Of a stretch of 64,000 nt of DNA, positions 8,749-16,421 are shown piece by piece. The notes beneath the pieces were generated by a model. That model had not been told where the DNA came from and ran no database searches. It saw nothing but the letters and a program-made list of their open reading frames with translations. The stretch's first letter is position 1. Each line of letters starts with the position of its first letter. The position numbers and the translations under genes were made by a program. The DNA comes from Allobosea sp. LC85 (GTDB taxonomy: Bacteria; Pseudomonadota; Alphaproteobacteria; Rhizobiales; Beijerinckiaceae), in the NCBI RefSeq assembly GCF_000735605.1, contig NZ_JPKG01000059.1:124001-188000 (forward strand), written 5' to 3'.

Positions 8749-9777
8749 CTATGCAGCGGCAGCCGCCTCTTCGTAGCGCGAGACATGGGCGACCGCCGCA
8801 CGCAAATCCGCAAGCCCCGCTTCGCTTCCGACGCAATGCTCGGCGAGATGACGGCGGAACAGGCGCGCGCCCCGGCGGCCCGGGAACAGCCCGACGAGAT
8901 GGCGGGTGAAGGCATGCAACCGGCCGCCCTTCTCGATATGCGCCGCGATATGGGGTTCGAGCGCCTCCAGCATGCCGAAGGCATCGCCAACCGGCGCCGC
9001 CTCGCCGAAGAGCAGCGGATCGACCTCCAGCAGAACCTCGGGATTTTGATAAGCCTCGCGGCCGATCATCACGCCGTCGAGATGCGCGAGATGCGTCGGC
9101 CATTCCACGGGGGCGCGGATGCCGCCATTGATCGCCACGATCAGGTCCGGATTGGCCGCTTTCAGGCGATAGGCGCGCTGATAGTCGAGCGGCGGGATCT
9201 CGCGGTTTTCCTTCGGCGACAATCCTTGCAGCCAGGCCTTTCGGGCATGCACGACGAGCGCATCGACACCGGCGGCGCGCACGTTGGCAGTCAGAGCATC
9301 GAGCGCCGCTTCCGGATCCTGATCATCGACGCCAACGCGGCATTTGACGGTGATGGCGACGGAGACGGCCGCCTTCATCGCCGCGACGCAGTCGCCGACC
9401 AATGCCGGCTCGCGCATCAAGCAGGCGCCAAAGGCCCCGCCCTGCACGCGGTCGGAGGGACAGCCGCAATTCAGATTGATCTCGTCATAGCCGAAATCGG
9501 CGCCGATCTTCGCGGCCTCCGCCAGCAGGGCCGGGTCATTACCGCCGAGTTGCAAGGCAACGGGCTGCTCCATCGCGTCGAAGCCGATCAGGCGCTGCCG
9601 GTCGCCGCGGATCACCGCCTGCGCCGTCACCATCTCGGTATAGAGCCGCGCCCGGCGCGACATCAGGCGATGGATGACGCGGCAATGCCGGTCAGTCCAA
9701 TCCATCATGGGCGCGACGGAAAGGCGCCAGGCGCTTCCCTGTGCGCTTTCAGCCTGATTTAGGGCATTCTCTGTCAA
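8749..9777 (-). CDS. dusA: tRNA-dihydrouridine synthase A, with a phage-derived first exon-like segment
   Basis: A 342-residue FMN-dependent enzyme reducing uridines in the tRNA D-loop. Diagnostic motifs are SVAPMMDWTDRHCR, INLNCGCPSDRVQGGAFGACLM (catalytic Cys) and VHARKAWLQGLSPKENR. Codons 20-27 (SVAPMMDW) are exactly attL; the first 19 residues come from prophage DNA. The only usable start upstream is TTG 9777, with no clear Shine-Dalgarno, because the frame is closed by a stop at 9837-9835. The host's original start survives beyond attR (62149-62217). The gene is thus intact but has a swapped N-terminus and promoter. Confidence 0.95.
   Translation of the reverse strand: MTENALNQAESAQGSAWRLSVAPMMDWTDRHCRVIHRLMSRRARLYTEMVTAQAVIRGDRQRLIGFDAMEQPVALQLGGNDPALLAEAAKIGADFGYDEINLNCGCPSDRVQGGAFGACLMREPALVGDCVAAMKAAVSVAITVKCRVGVDDQDPEAALDALTANVRAAGVDALVVHARKAWLQGLSPKENREIPPLDYQRAYRLKAANPDLIVAINGGIRAPVEWPTHLAHLDGVMIGREAYQNPEVLLEVDPLLFGEAAPVGDAFGMLEALEPHIAAHIEKGGRLHAFTRHLVGLFPGRRGARLFRRHLAEHCVGSEAGLADLRAAVAHVSRYEEAAAAA
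9697..9720. repeat. attL core (24-bp direct repeat)
   Basis: Identical over 24 bp to 62167-62190; the match ends at both edges. Read on the minus strand it is precisely eight in-frame codons (SVAPMMDW) of dusA, so the recombined gene stays in frame. Confidence 0.93.
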
Positions 9778-9789
9778 CTTGTCGCTCTC

Positions 9790-9804
9790 GTTCGTGTCCT
9801 GTTC
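9790..9804. promoter_or_regulatory. LexA-type SOS box between dusA and int
   Basis: GTTC-GTGTCCT-GTTC is an exact GTTC-N7-GTTC match, the known LexA site form of Alphaproteobacteria. It is phage DNA, 13 bp upstream of the chimeric dusA start and 69 bp upstream of int. It could regulate either. A few such matches are expected by chance in 64 kb, but this one lies in a short promoter region. Confidence 0.5.
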
Positions 9805-9834
9805 CTTGCCATTATCGGCCGTTTTCGATAGCCC

Positions 9835-9872
9835 TTACAACAAATGTCACAGATGCGGCGGCAATGTTGTAA
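9835..9872. other. Candidate left arm-type integrase sites
   Basis: TTACAACA (9835-9842) and its inverted copy TGTTGTAA (9865-9872) lie just inside attL. The core TACAACA recurs twice at the right end (62093-62099, 62104-62110). Repeated short motifs at both prophage ends are what tyrosine integrases use as arm sites. The second copy overlaps the integrase start codon. Confidence 0.45.
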
Positions 9873-10964
9873 ATGGGCACGATCATCCAGCGACCGAGAC
9901 GGGACGGAACGGTCGCCTATATGGCGCAAATCGCCGTCCAACGCGAGGGTCGCAGCCATCGTGAGTCTCAGACGTTCGACCGCCGCCCCGCCGCCGCCGC
10001 GTGGATCAAGAAGCGCGAAGCCGAACTTTCCAAGCCAGGGGCGCTCGCACTAGCCCAGCATGGCAAGCGGCTGGCGACGCTCGGAGACGCCATCGACAGC
10101 TACATCGCCGAGAGCAAGAAGAAGATCGGGCGGACGAAGTCGCAGGTTCTGCGCGCGATAAAGGCCGACGACATTGCCGATATCGCCTGCGCCGACATCA
10201 CCAGCCAGGACCTGGTCGCTTATGCCGGGCGCCTTGGCGTTGAGCGCGCGCCGGCGACGGTGGCAAATTACCTCTCCCACCTACGCTCAGTCTTCGCGAT
10301 CGCCCAACCCGCATGGGGTTACCCGCTCGACGAGAAGGCCATGGCCGATACCTTCAAGGTCACAAAGCGCCTCGGCGTAACCGGCAAATCGAAGGATCGC
10401 ACCCGCAGGCCAACGCTCGATGAGCTCGACCGCCTGCTGAGGCACTTTGAAGCCGGGAGGCGCAAGCGGCCGCGCATGATGCCCATGGCGGCAATCGTCG
10501 CCTTCGCGCTCTACTCGAGCCGGCGCGAGGAGGAAATCACCAAGATCCTCTGGACGGATCTCGATGTCGCCGGACGACGTGTGCTCGTCCGCGATATGAA
10601 GGACCCGGAAGCGAAGGACGGAAATGACGTGTGGTGCGAACTGCCTGAAGAGGCTCTTCGGATTGCGCTGGCTCAACCCCGAAACTACGCCGAGATTTTC
10701 CCGTATAATCACCGAACGGTCAGCGCCAACATGACGCGCGCTTGCGCCATCCTCAACATCGCAGATCTCCACTTCCACGACCTGCGGCACGAGGGCGTTT
10801 CCCGGCTCCTCGAGATGGGTCGAACCATTCCACAGGCCGCATCCGTCTCCGGCCACCGCAACTGGAGTTCGATGAAACGCTATGCCCATCTGCGCCAGAC
10901 CGGAGACAAATATCTCGGGTGGGTGTGGTTGGACCGGCTGGCCCCAGCAATCAGCAAGGACTAG
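9873..10964 (+). CDS. int: Tyrosine-type site-specific integrase
   Basis: A 363-residue recombinase with an N-terminal arm/core-binding part (residues 1-170) and a C-terminal catalytic domain. The catalytic set is visible: Arg in SSRREEE (about 217), H-x-x-R in FHDLRHEG (302-305), His in GHRNW (328) and Tyr in MKRYAHL (337). It catalyses integration and excision at the dusA site. It is transcribed away from attL. The start at 9873 overlaps an arm-like repeat, so the integrase may repress itself. Confidence 0.95.
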   Translation: MGTIIQRPRRDGTVAYMAQIAVQREGRSHRESQTFDRRPAAAAWIKKREAELSKPGALALAQHGKRLATLGDAIDSYIAESKKKIGRTKSQVLRAIKADDIADIACADITSQDLVAYAGRLGVERAPATVANYLSHLRSVFAIAQPAWGYPLDEKAMADTFKVTKRLGVTGKSKDRTRRPTLDELDRLLRHFEAGRRKRPRMMPMAAIVAFALYSSRREEEITKILWTDLDVAGRRVLVRDMKDPEAKDGNDVWCELPEEALRIALAQPRNYAEIFPYNHRTVSANMTRACAILNIADLHFHDLRHEGVSRLLEMGRTIPQAASVSGHRNWSSMKRYAHLRQTGDKYLGWVWLDRLAPAISKD

Positions 10965-11013
10965 CGGGCCGCACTTGGCGACTTTCCCGCGACTAGAATC
11001 TCGTGAATAAGTC

Positions 11014-11032
11014 CAAGCGCGAAACGCTTGGG
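11014..11032. promoter_or_regulatory. Stem-loop immediately before the DUF4062 start
   Basis: CCAAGCG and CGCTTGG form a perfect 7-bp stem with loop CGAAA, ending 2 nt before the ATG at 11035. It could terminate int transcription, or block ribosome access to the DUF4062 start. The gap 10965-11034 has nothing else. Confidence 0.4.
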
Positions 11033-11034
11033 GG

Positions 11035-12081
11035 ATGGCCTTGTCATATTCAGTCCGGCATCAGATTTTTGTGAGCTCAACCTTCACGGATCTAATCGGT
11101 GAGCGCGCCGAAGTTATTCAAGCCGTATGGGAAATGGATTGCATTCCAACCGGCATGGAGGCGTTTGTCGCATCGAATGAAAGCCAGTGGGATGTCATTA
11201 AGAGAGTAATCGATGAATGCGATTACTACATCCTTATACTCGGTGGCCGCTATGGATCCGTTACAGAAGACGGCGTTAGCTATACAGAAAAAGAATATCG
11301 CTACGCAAAGAAACTTGGAATACCCGTTCTCGCGTTCGTTCATGCGAAGCCCGATGAAATAGCTTCGGGAAAGACTGAAAAAATCGAAGGATCACGAACC
11401 AAATTGGAGGCCTTCAGAATCGAGGTTATGCGCGAATACCCCGTACGCACGTGGTCGAGCGCGGCAGAACTGGGAGGATTGGTCTCCCGATCGCTAATCA
11501 GAGAGATAAAAATCAATCCCCGCCCGGGCTGGATCAGGAACGACGGCACGTCACCGATCGCCCTACTTGAACAAATCAACAAACTCACCGAAGAAAATAG
11601 ACAACTTAGAGAAATAACGCAGAAAAAAGAAGACGATTACACTGACGAAAGCTTAGAATCTGGCAACGATGAAGTCGAAATCAGTGGAAATAGAAGAATT
11701 TACGACACCAATAAAGCCAATTACTCCACTCGAGGTTGGTCAGTAAAGGTAAGTTTGGATGATTTATACAGAGACATTGGCCCATCGTTGATTAATGAAA
11801 CAACGGAAAACGAACTTCAAAGTCTAATTTGCCGATTTCATGTATTCGACCACCTCCCAGAAGGCCTAAAGACACCCAGCGGAGGGTCGGTAGTCCTCTC
11901 CACTGAATCTTGGAATGAAGTCCTCATTCAATTCAGAGCGTTGGGTCTATTGGATCAGGGGATCAAAAAGCGGGGCGTAAATGACAGATCCAGTTATTGG
12001 AGGATCACGCCAAAAGGAGACCGACATCTTGTAGGGCTGCTTGCCCGGCGAAAGAGCCAGACTGCCGACGTTTTTGCCTGA
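11035..12081 (+). CDS. DUF4062-domain protein, candidate defence cargo
   Basis: A 348-residue protein. The N-terminal ~150 residues match DUF4062: IFVSSTFTDLIGERAEV, GMEAFVASNESQWDVIKR, YYILILGGRYGS and SYTEKEY, a nucleotide-hydrolase-like fold related in layout to TIR/SLOG-type sensors. A likely coiled coil follows (about 178-205, LLEQINKLTEENRQLREITQ), then an unassigned C-terminal domain. The gene is visibly AT-richer than all neighbours, suggesting a separate origin. DUF4062 proteins are often found near defence genes; the function here is not established. Hairpins flank the gene on both sides. Confidence 0.75.
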   Translation: MALSYSVRHQIFVSSTFTDLIGERAEVIQAVWEMDCIPTGMEAFVASNESQWDVIKRVIDECDYYILILGGRYGSVTEDGVSYTEKEYRYAKKLGIPVLAFVHAKPDEIASGKTEKIEGSRTKLEAFRIEVMREYPVRTWSSAAELGGLVSRSLIREIKINPRPGWIRNDGTSPIALLEQINKLTEENRQLREITQKKEDDYTDESLESGNDEVEISGNRRIYDTNKANYSTRGWSVKVSLDDLYRDIGPSLINETTENELQSLICRFHVFDHLPEGLKTPSGGSVVLSTESWNEVLIQFRALGLLDQGIKKRGVNDRSSYWRITPKGDRHLVGLLARRKSQTADVFA

Positions 12082-12093
12082 GGCGATCCCCCC

Positions 12094-12110
12094 CCGCCTT
12101 CCAAAGGCGG
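12094..12110 (+). terminator. Hairpin after the DUF4062 gene
   Basis: CCGCCTT and AAGGCGG pair around CCA, 12 nt past the stop at 12081. No T-run follows, so termination is uncertain. The remaining gap to 12262 shows no gene. Confidence 0.4.
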
Positions 12111-12262
12111 ATCCTACGCCGAGGGCGATTGCTTCTTGATCTATCAGTGCGCCATTGATGCCAAATGAGGTTCAGCTTCGGACGATCCAACGGCCGAATG
12201 GCCCCCTCCGCGATCCTGCTGGTCGCTCTGGCAATATTGGCTTGGCGGAAGGGTCGCCTGGG

Positions 12263-12985
12263 CTAGAACAGCGTTTCCTTGAACGGAGCCCCCGGCTCCT
12301 CCGGCGCCTTGAGCGGCGCCGGCTCGGCCGTGGCTGGGTCGTCATCTCCGACCCCGGTCTTGTTCATTCGCTGCGACACGATCCACTCGCGCAGCTCCTG
12401 CGGGGGCTGCATCAGCAGTTCCTTGCCTCCCGAGCCATCAAGCCACGCCTCGAAATCGCGCGGAAGCAGCGTCGCCGGCATGCGGTTGTGGATCTCCGAC
12501 ATCCATTTGTTCGCATCGCGCGTGATGATCGTGCAGGTCGAGATCTCCTCGCCGGTATCTGGATTGGTCCAGGCCTCCCATAAGCCGGCAAAGCCGAGCA
12601 GCCCGCCATCGGCCGCGTTGATGAAGTGCGGGGTCTTGTCGCCCTTCTCGCCGGTCCATTCGTAGAAGCCGCTCGCCGGGATGATGCAGCGCCGCTTCAC
12701 ATAGGCTGACCGGAACATGGCGCTGGAATCGACGGTCTCGATCCGCGCATTGAACGTAGCGCCGGATTCGTTCGCCTTCTTTTTCCACCAGCCCGGGATC
12801 AGTCCCCAGCGCGCTTTCTTCAAGACGCGGTTGCCGTCCTGATCACGGATGATGATGTCGACCTCGGTCGTCGGGGCAATATTGTAGCGCGGCTGCAGGT
12901 TCGATCGGTCGGCCGGCACCGTCAGCGGCTGGCTGAAGGCGACGATCTCTTCCCACGAATACGCCTGGCTGAACCGACCGCACAT
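12263..12985 (-). CDS. yedK: SOS response-associated peptidase / HMCES-type abasic-site shield
   Basis: A 240-residue SRAP protein. It starts MCGRFSQ, and after Met removal Cys2 is the residue that crosslinks to abasic sites in single-stranded DNA. Further SRAP motifs are PRYNIAP, WGLIPGW, FNARIET, CIIPASGFYEW and IHNRMP with the active-site Asn, Glu and His. The protein protects abasic sites during replication. Second gene of a minus-strand pair whose promoter carries an exact SOS box, which fits the family name. The C-terminal tail (about 215-240) is acidic and proline-rich. Confidence 0.93.
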   Translation of the reverse strand: MCGRFSQAYSWEEIVAFSQPLTVPADRSNLQPRYNIAPTTEVDIIIRDQDGNRVLKKARWGLIPGWWKKKANESGATFNARIETVDSSAMFRSAYVKRRCIIPASGFYEWTGEKGDKTPHFINAADGGLLGFAGLWEAWTNPDTGEEISTCTIITRDANKWMSEIHNRMPATLLPRDFEAWLDGSGGKELLMQPPQELREWIVSQRMNKTGVGDDDPATAEPAPLKAPEEPGAPFKETLF

Positions 12986-12990
12986 TCCCG

Positions 12991-13374
12991 CTACTCCTCG
13001 CCTATCCGCTTCCGCCGCTCGATCTCGCGAGGCTCGGCCGGGAGCAGATCATCCCGCCCACCCTCGATCACGGTCAAGCCTGACATCGTAGCCGGCAGAT
13101 CGGGCGGGCGTGTCTTGCCGATGTCCAGGCAATACCCCCCGCACTTGAACCCGTATTTCTGCGGCTTGCGGATTTCCGCCCGCCAGGCGCACCGGCCCCT
13201 GAACATCTCGAGCAGATCGCCCAGCGTCATGGCGGCGCCGAATTTCTCCGCACAGGCCGCCAGGCCCCCGTCGGCCCAGCGCTTGCAGTAGTTGCAGCGA
13301 AAGCGAATGACGATCCACGGATAATGCCTCAGATCCGTGTCCAGGGTCGGCGGAATGGTGGGCCTGATCGGCAT
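12991..13374 (-). CDS. Hypothetical cysteine-rich protein co-transcribed with yedK
   Basis: 127 residues, 5 bp upstream of yedK, same strand. Seven cysteines, including CNYCKRWADGGLAAC and CGGYC, suggest one or two metal sites (zinc-ribbon-like spacing). Small proteins of this type occur in Rhizobiales prophages without known function. As first gene after the SOS box it is probably damage-induced. The function is not recognised. Confidence 0.7.
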   Translation of the reverse strand: MPIRPTIPPTLDTDLRHYPWIVIRFRCNYCKRWADGGLAACAEKFGAAMTLGDLLEMFRGRCAWRAEIRKPQKYGFKCGGYCLDIGKTRPPDLPATMSGLTVIEGGRDDLLPAEPREIERRKRIGEE

Positions 13375-13406
13375 CGGAATAGGACATTTGACTCGCGCTC
13401 GAATGA

Positions 13407-13421
13407 GAACAAAATTAGAAC
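13407..13421. promoter_or_regulatory. LexA-type SOS box in the divergent yedK promoter
   Basis: GAAC-AAAATTA-GAAC exactly fits the alphaproteobacterial GAAC-N7-GAAC LexA site. It lies in the 73-bp gap between two divergent gene sets, 33 bp upstream of the minus-strand start (13374) and 27 bp upstream of the plus-strand start (13448). The AT-rich core and the SOS-associated gene downstream support it. Confidence 0.72.
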
Positions 13422-13447
13422 ATCCGATGAGCCATAGGAGTCAAGCC

Positions 13448-13753
13448 ATGTCGGCGTCGCGCAACCCCGCAGGGACGGCCCTGTCTCCGCAGCAGGCTGA
13501 GCAGATCATCGCCTCTGGCGGAAATTTCGAGTTGAGCCGGGTCGAAATGAATATGGGCGGGTTCCAGACGCAGGAAATTGTCTTCGACCCGCCCTATCGC
13601 CTGGCGAAGGACGAGGACTATGCCTTCTTCGTGCCGAGCGACGGCAAGCCGCAGCTCTGGCAGGTCGAGCAAGCCGAAGGCGACCGTTGGCACTGGCTCC
13701 GCGAGGCAAGGCGCGTCGGGGTGATCAGTGACGACGAGGCGACGCGCCACTGA
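13448..13753 (+). CDS. Hypothetical protein divergent from the yedK pair
   Basis: 101 residues from ATG 13448, which has AGGAG 7 nt upstream; a longer frame to 13337 runs through the divergent promoter and is unlikely. An acidic, aromatic-rich protein with FDPPYRLAKDEDYAFF and WQVEQAEGDRWHWLREARR. The DPPY tetrapeptide is not in a methyltransferase context. Divergent from, and sharing the SOS box with, the yedK pair. No family recognised. Confidence 0.65.
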   Translation: MSASRNPAGTALSPQQAEQIIASGGNFELSRVEMNMGGFQTQEIVFDPPYRLAKDEDYAFFVPSDGKPQLWQVEQAEGDRWHWLREARRVGVISDDEATRH

Positions 13754-13755
13754 CA

Positions 13756-13974
13756 ATGCGGGGCGCGATGGTCATCACCGACACCCTGGAATGGTTGGCA
13801 GCCCGGCAGCGAATGGCCGAGATCGAGGACGCGCGCCCTGGCAGCCCCGAAGCCGATGAATGGGCGGAACTCGACTATGCGGCCTTCTGCTGGGAGGAGG
13901 ACCACATGCCTCCCCTCATGTTTGAGCTATGCCCCGTGCCTGCACCGAGCAGCCGCTTCCAAATCCCGTTCTGA
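13756..13974 (+). CDS. Small hypothetical protein
   Basis: 72 residues beginning 2 nt after the stop of the preceding gene, so probably translationally coupled. It is acidic, with a tryptophan-containing middle (DTLEWLAARQRMAEIED, DEWAELDYAAFCWEEDH). No domain recognised. Part of the plus-strand run that leads to the nuclease gene. Confidence 0.5.
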   Translation: MRGAMVITDTLEWLAARQRMAEIEDARPGSPEADEWAELDYAAFCWEEDHMPPLMFELCPVPAPSSRFQIPF

Positions 13975-13981
13975 AATCTCG

Positions 13982-14053
13982 ATGAATCCTGACTTCTTGA
14001 CCGAACTGCATCTCCGAGAGTGCGTCGGCAATGCCAAGCGAAAGTTCCCGTGA
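13982..14053 (+). CDS. Possible 23-residue leader peptide overlapping the nuclease start
   Basis: ATG 13982 opens MNPDFLTELHLRECVGNAKR and continues three residues to a TGA whose bases overlap the GTG start of the nuclease (GTGA). The overlap suggests coupled translation or a leader. The ribosome site is weak. Confidence 0.3.
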   Translation: MNPDFLTELHLRECVGNAKRKFP

Positions 14054-14454
14054 AGCACCTCGTCCTCCTGGTCGCCCTGGTATGCGCGACTGCGTCCTTC
14101 GCCGAGTCCCGCGTGGTCATTATTGACGGCGACACCGTCGATATCGCCGACGAGCGCATCCGGATCCTGAACATCGACGCGCCGGAGACCCGTGGCTCAC
14201 GCTGCGAGGATGAGCTGATCGTCGGTCTGCTGGCCAAGGAACGCCTGGCTGAACTCCTGCGCGACAGCCCGGTGACGATCGATCGGTGCGAGAGCTCCGG
14301 TCGGTGCACGGATCGCTACGGCAGGACTCTGGCGAGGCTCAGGACGGCCAAGGGTGACGTTGGGGCCATCCTGATAGCCGAAGGGCTGGCACAGCCCTGG
14401 AAGGCCGGTGGGGCAGCTAGGGCGCAGCGGATCCAGACTTGGTGTCCGCGCTGA
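14050..14454 (+). CDS. Secreted staphylococcal-nuclease-like thermonuclease
   Basis: About 134 residues from GTG 14050. This start gives a clean signal peptide (VKHLVLLVALVCATASFAES) cut near residue 19; an in-frame start at 14020 would bury it. The SNase (TNase) core is IIDGDTVDIADERIRILNIDAPE, with the Ca-binding Asp and family NIDAPE, plus catalytic-type CTDRYGRTLARL and GLAQPW. It likely degrades DNA/RNA in the periplasm or outside. Its tail overlaps the convergent ligase gene by 38 bp. Confidence 0.85.
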   Translation: MKHLVLLVALVCATASFAESRVVIIDGDTVDIADERIRILNIDAPETRGSRCEDELIVGLLAKERLAELLRDSPVTIDRCESSGRCTDRYGRTLARLRTAKGDVGAILIAEGLAQPWKAGGAARAQRIQTWCPR

Positions 14455-15475
14455 CCTCGTAGACGTCACCCATCTCGGCGTCGTCGCGCATGCCCTTGTA
14501 GCTGGCGTGCCGCAGCTTACCGTCATTGGTCCAGGCGCGGAATTCAACCTCAACGCAGAGCGCCGGCGTAACCCAGCGGACTCCCGGCCGCTGCAAAGGA
14601 ATTGCAGGCTTCGGGATGATCGTGGTGTCGAGGCGCTTCCGGATCGCCACGGCGCCCTTGTAGCCGAAGCCAGTACCGACCCCGCCCACATATACGAGAG
14701 CGTCACCCTTGCGCGCCGCCAACAACAACTTGGCCAAGCCGCCAAGGGCGGACGCCGAGAACTCATAGCCGATGACCAGTAAGGTCTCGGACTGCACGCA
14801 TTTGATCTTGAGCCATTCGCCGCCGCGGCCAGAGCGATAGGGCGCATCCCTGCGCTTCGCGATGATGCCCTCAAGGCCCATTTTACAGGCCACGGTTAGG
14901 AAGGCGTCGCCATCGGCATCAACGTCCTCGCTGAACAGGATCGAGGTATGGGGCTTTATGACGCCAGCGAGCATCTCGCGTCGCTCCTCGCACGGCAGCG
15001 CTCGAAGATCGTGGCCGTTGAGATAGAGCAGGTCGAAAGCATAGAGGAGCGCCCCGGCGGAAGACCGCTTGCCGCCCCGGCCACCGAGAGCTTGCTGAAG
15101 GGCGCTGAAGTCGGAGGCCCCGCGGTTATCGAGCACGACGGCCTCGCCGTCGAGGATGGCGCTATCCAACCCGAGGTCGAGAGCATCACCCGCAATCATC
15201 GGGAAGCGGTTCGTCCAGTCATACCCGCCCCGCGTCAGGACCCGAACCGTGCGATTATCAATATGGATGGCGAGACGGTAGCCGTCCCATTTGACTTCGA
15301 AAGCCCAATCGTCGCCGGTCGGGGGCTTCGAAGCCAGCAGAGCCAGGCAGGGCTCGACCCGCTCCGGCATGGGGTCGAAGTTGAGCTTCCGCTGGCGCGC
15401 ATCCCGCGCCTTGCTTGCGGGGCTACGAACTATCTCGGCGCCAGGGCCGGACCGCAAAACGCAACGCGCACACAC
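14417..15475 (-). CDS. ATP-dependent DNA ligase (LigD ligase-domain type)
   Basis: 352 residues from GTG 15475; a start at ATG 15370 is possible. The ligase motifs are in order: FEVKWDGYR with the adenylated Lys at about 62, ILDGEAVV, AFDLLYLNG, EGIIAKRRD and GEWLKIKC, followed by an OB-fold (VGTGFGYKG...EFRAWTNDGKLRH). It resembles the ligase domain of bacterial LigD without the polymerase and phosphoesterase domains. No Ku gene is visible. It may seal nicks during phage replication or repair. Convergent with the nuclease. Confidence 0.92.
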   Translation of the reverse strand: MCARCVLRSGPGAEIVRSPASKARDARQRKLNFDPMPERVEPCLALLASKPPTGDDWAFEVKWDGYRLAIHIDNRTVRVLTRGGYDWTNRFPMIAGDALDLGLDSAILDGEAVVLDNRGASDFSALQQALGGRGGKRSSAGALLYAFDLLYLNGHDLRALPCEERREMLAGVIKPHTSILFSEDVDADGDAFLTVACKMGLEGIIAKRRDAPYRSGRGGEWLKIKCVQSETLLVIGYEFSASALGGLAKLLLAARKGDALVYVGGVGTGFGYKGAVAIRKRLDTTIIPKPAIPLQRPGVRWVTPALCVEVEFRAWTNDGKLRHASYKGMRDDAEMGDVYEVSADTKSGSAAP

Positions 15476-15965
15476 GACTCGTACCCCACCATGACCGTGA
15501 GGAAACCGCCTTCGCTAGAAAACGTTCCTCTCGCACGAAGGCGGGCAAGCAAGTGCCAGGACTCTACTATCAGGCCTGCCGCCGGGAGGACGACCAATCA
15601 ACGGCCATGTCGGCTGCTGAGATTTCAACGGGTTCGGGTGATTCTCTCGACCGAACTCAAAGGTTAATGGTACTTATCCCCAAAATCCCCAGCGTCATAC
15701 TAGATGTCGTGCCCACAGGGGCGATCACGCGCTAATCCTTGCGCACCATCTGCCTAAAGGTTAATTTGTGATGCGTACTCGATCGGTCGAGACGCCTTCG
15801 CCGAAATACCTCGGCGGGGAAACAAAAAAGCCGAGGCATCAGCCCCGGCTTTTAGGTTAGCAGGCACCCGACGACGCGAGCAGCCCAGCTATGAGTGCAG
15901 CCTCATAAATGAGGTTCGTGGTCTGGCTGTCAAGCGTCCGAGGGGCCGAGAAAGGCTTAAACACC
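15476..15965. other. 490-bp gap without a supported gene
   Basis: Open frames here are arginine/serine-rich and look non-coding. The only structured element is the hairpin at 15826-15853. The stretch 15640-15790 is AT-richer and may hold promoters for the ligase (minus) and the small gene at 15966 (plus). Confidence 0.5.
15826..15853. terminator. Intrinsic terminator-like hairpin
   Basis: AAAAGCCG and CGGCTTTT pair around a 12-nt loop, with A and T tracts outside, so it could work in both directions. It lies between the ligase promoter region and the gene at 15966. Confidence 0.6.
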
Positions 15966-16343
15966 GTGTACCCCTTCGTTATCACCTATGATCTGAAATC
16001 CACAGATCCTGACCCTCACACGCCGTTCCTGAAGCACGCCCTGACCCACGGCCTGTCATCGTGGACGGATGTCGGCGGCGAAATGATGAAGCTGCCCAAT
16101 ACGACGCTCACAGGCTCCTTCGCCTCGTTGGCCGAAGCTGAGGCGGCCTTCGACCGCGCGCTTCAAGCCACACGTCGGGAATTGTGGGCGCCTGTCACTC
16201 TCGTGAAGCGCTTCATTATTCCTCAGGGCGCCGGGGGGCTCGTACTGTCGAACCAGCGCAGGCCCAAAATGTCGCTAGCCGACATTTTCCGCGCCAGGCC
16301 CGCAACGGTAGCCCTTGGTTTGTTGGGGCAGATCAAGGCCTAA
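15966..16343 (+). CDS. Small protein with a possible Cas2/VapD-like ferredoxin fold
   Basis: 125 residues from GTG 15966 (AAAGG about 12 nt upstream; ATG 15909 is an alternative). It begins VYPFVITYDLKST, a strand ending in a Y-D-L motif, followed by helix (PFLKHALTHGLSSW), strands (MMKLPNTTLTGSFA), helix (AEAEAAFDRALQAT) and strand (APVTLVKRFII). This beta-alpha-beta order resembles Cas2/VapD/SinR-like proteins, a family that includes nucleases and toxins. There is no CRISPR array nearby. The fold assignment is tentative. A strong hairpin follows. Confidence 0.5.
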   Translation: MYPFVITYDLKSTDPDPHTPFLKHALTHGLSSWTDVGGEMMKLPNTTLTGSFASLAEAEAAFDRALQATRRELWAPVTLVKRFIIPQGAGGLVLSNQRRPKMSLADIFRARPATVALGLLGQIKA

Positions 16344-16353
16344 AACGGAAAAA

Positions 16354-16385
16354 GCCCCGACCCGGACAACAGGCCGGGTTGGGGC
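16354..16385 (+). terminator. Rho-independent-type terminator
   Basis: GCCCCGACCCGG and CCGGGTTGGGGC form a 12-bp stem (one G-T pair) 10 nt after the stop at 16343, flanked by AAAAA and AAAA. A strong structure for a gene of this size. Confidence 0.65.
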
Positions 16386-16421
16386 AAAACCTAAAGTGCT
16401 GACGTAACGGGGCGAGAATCA

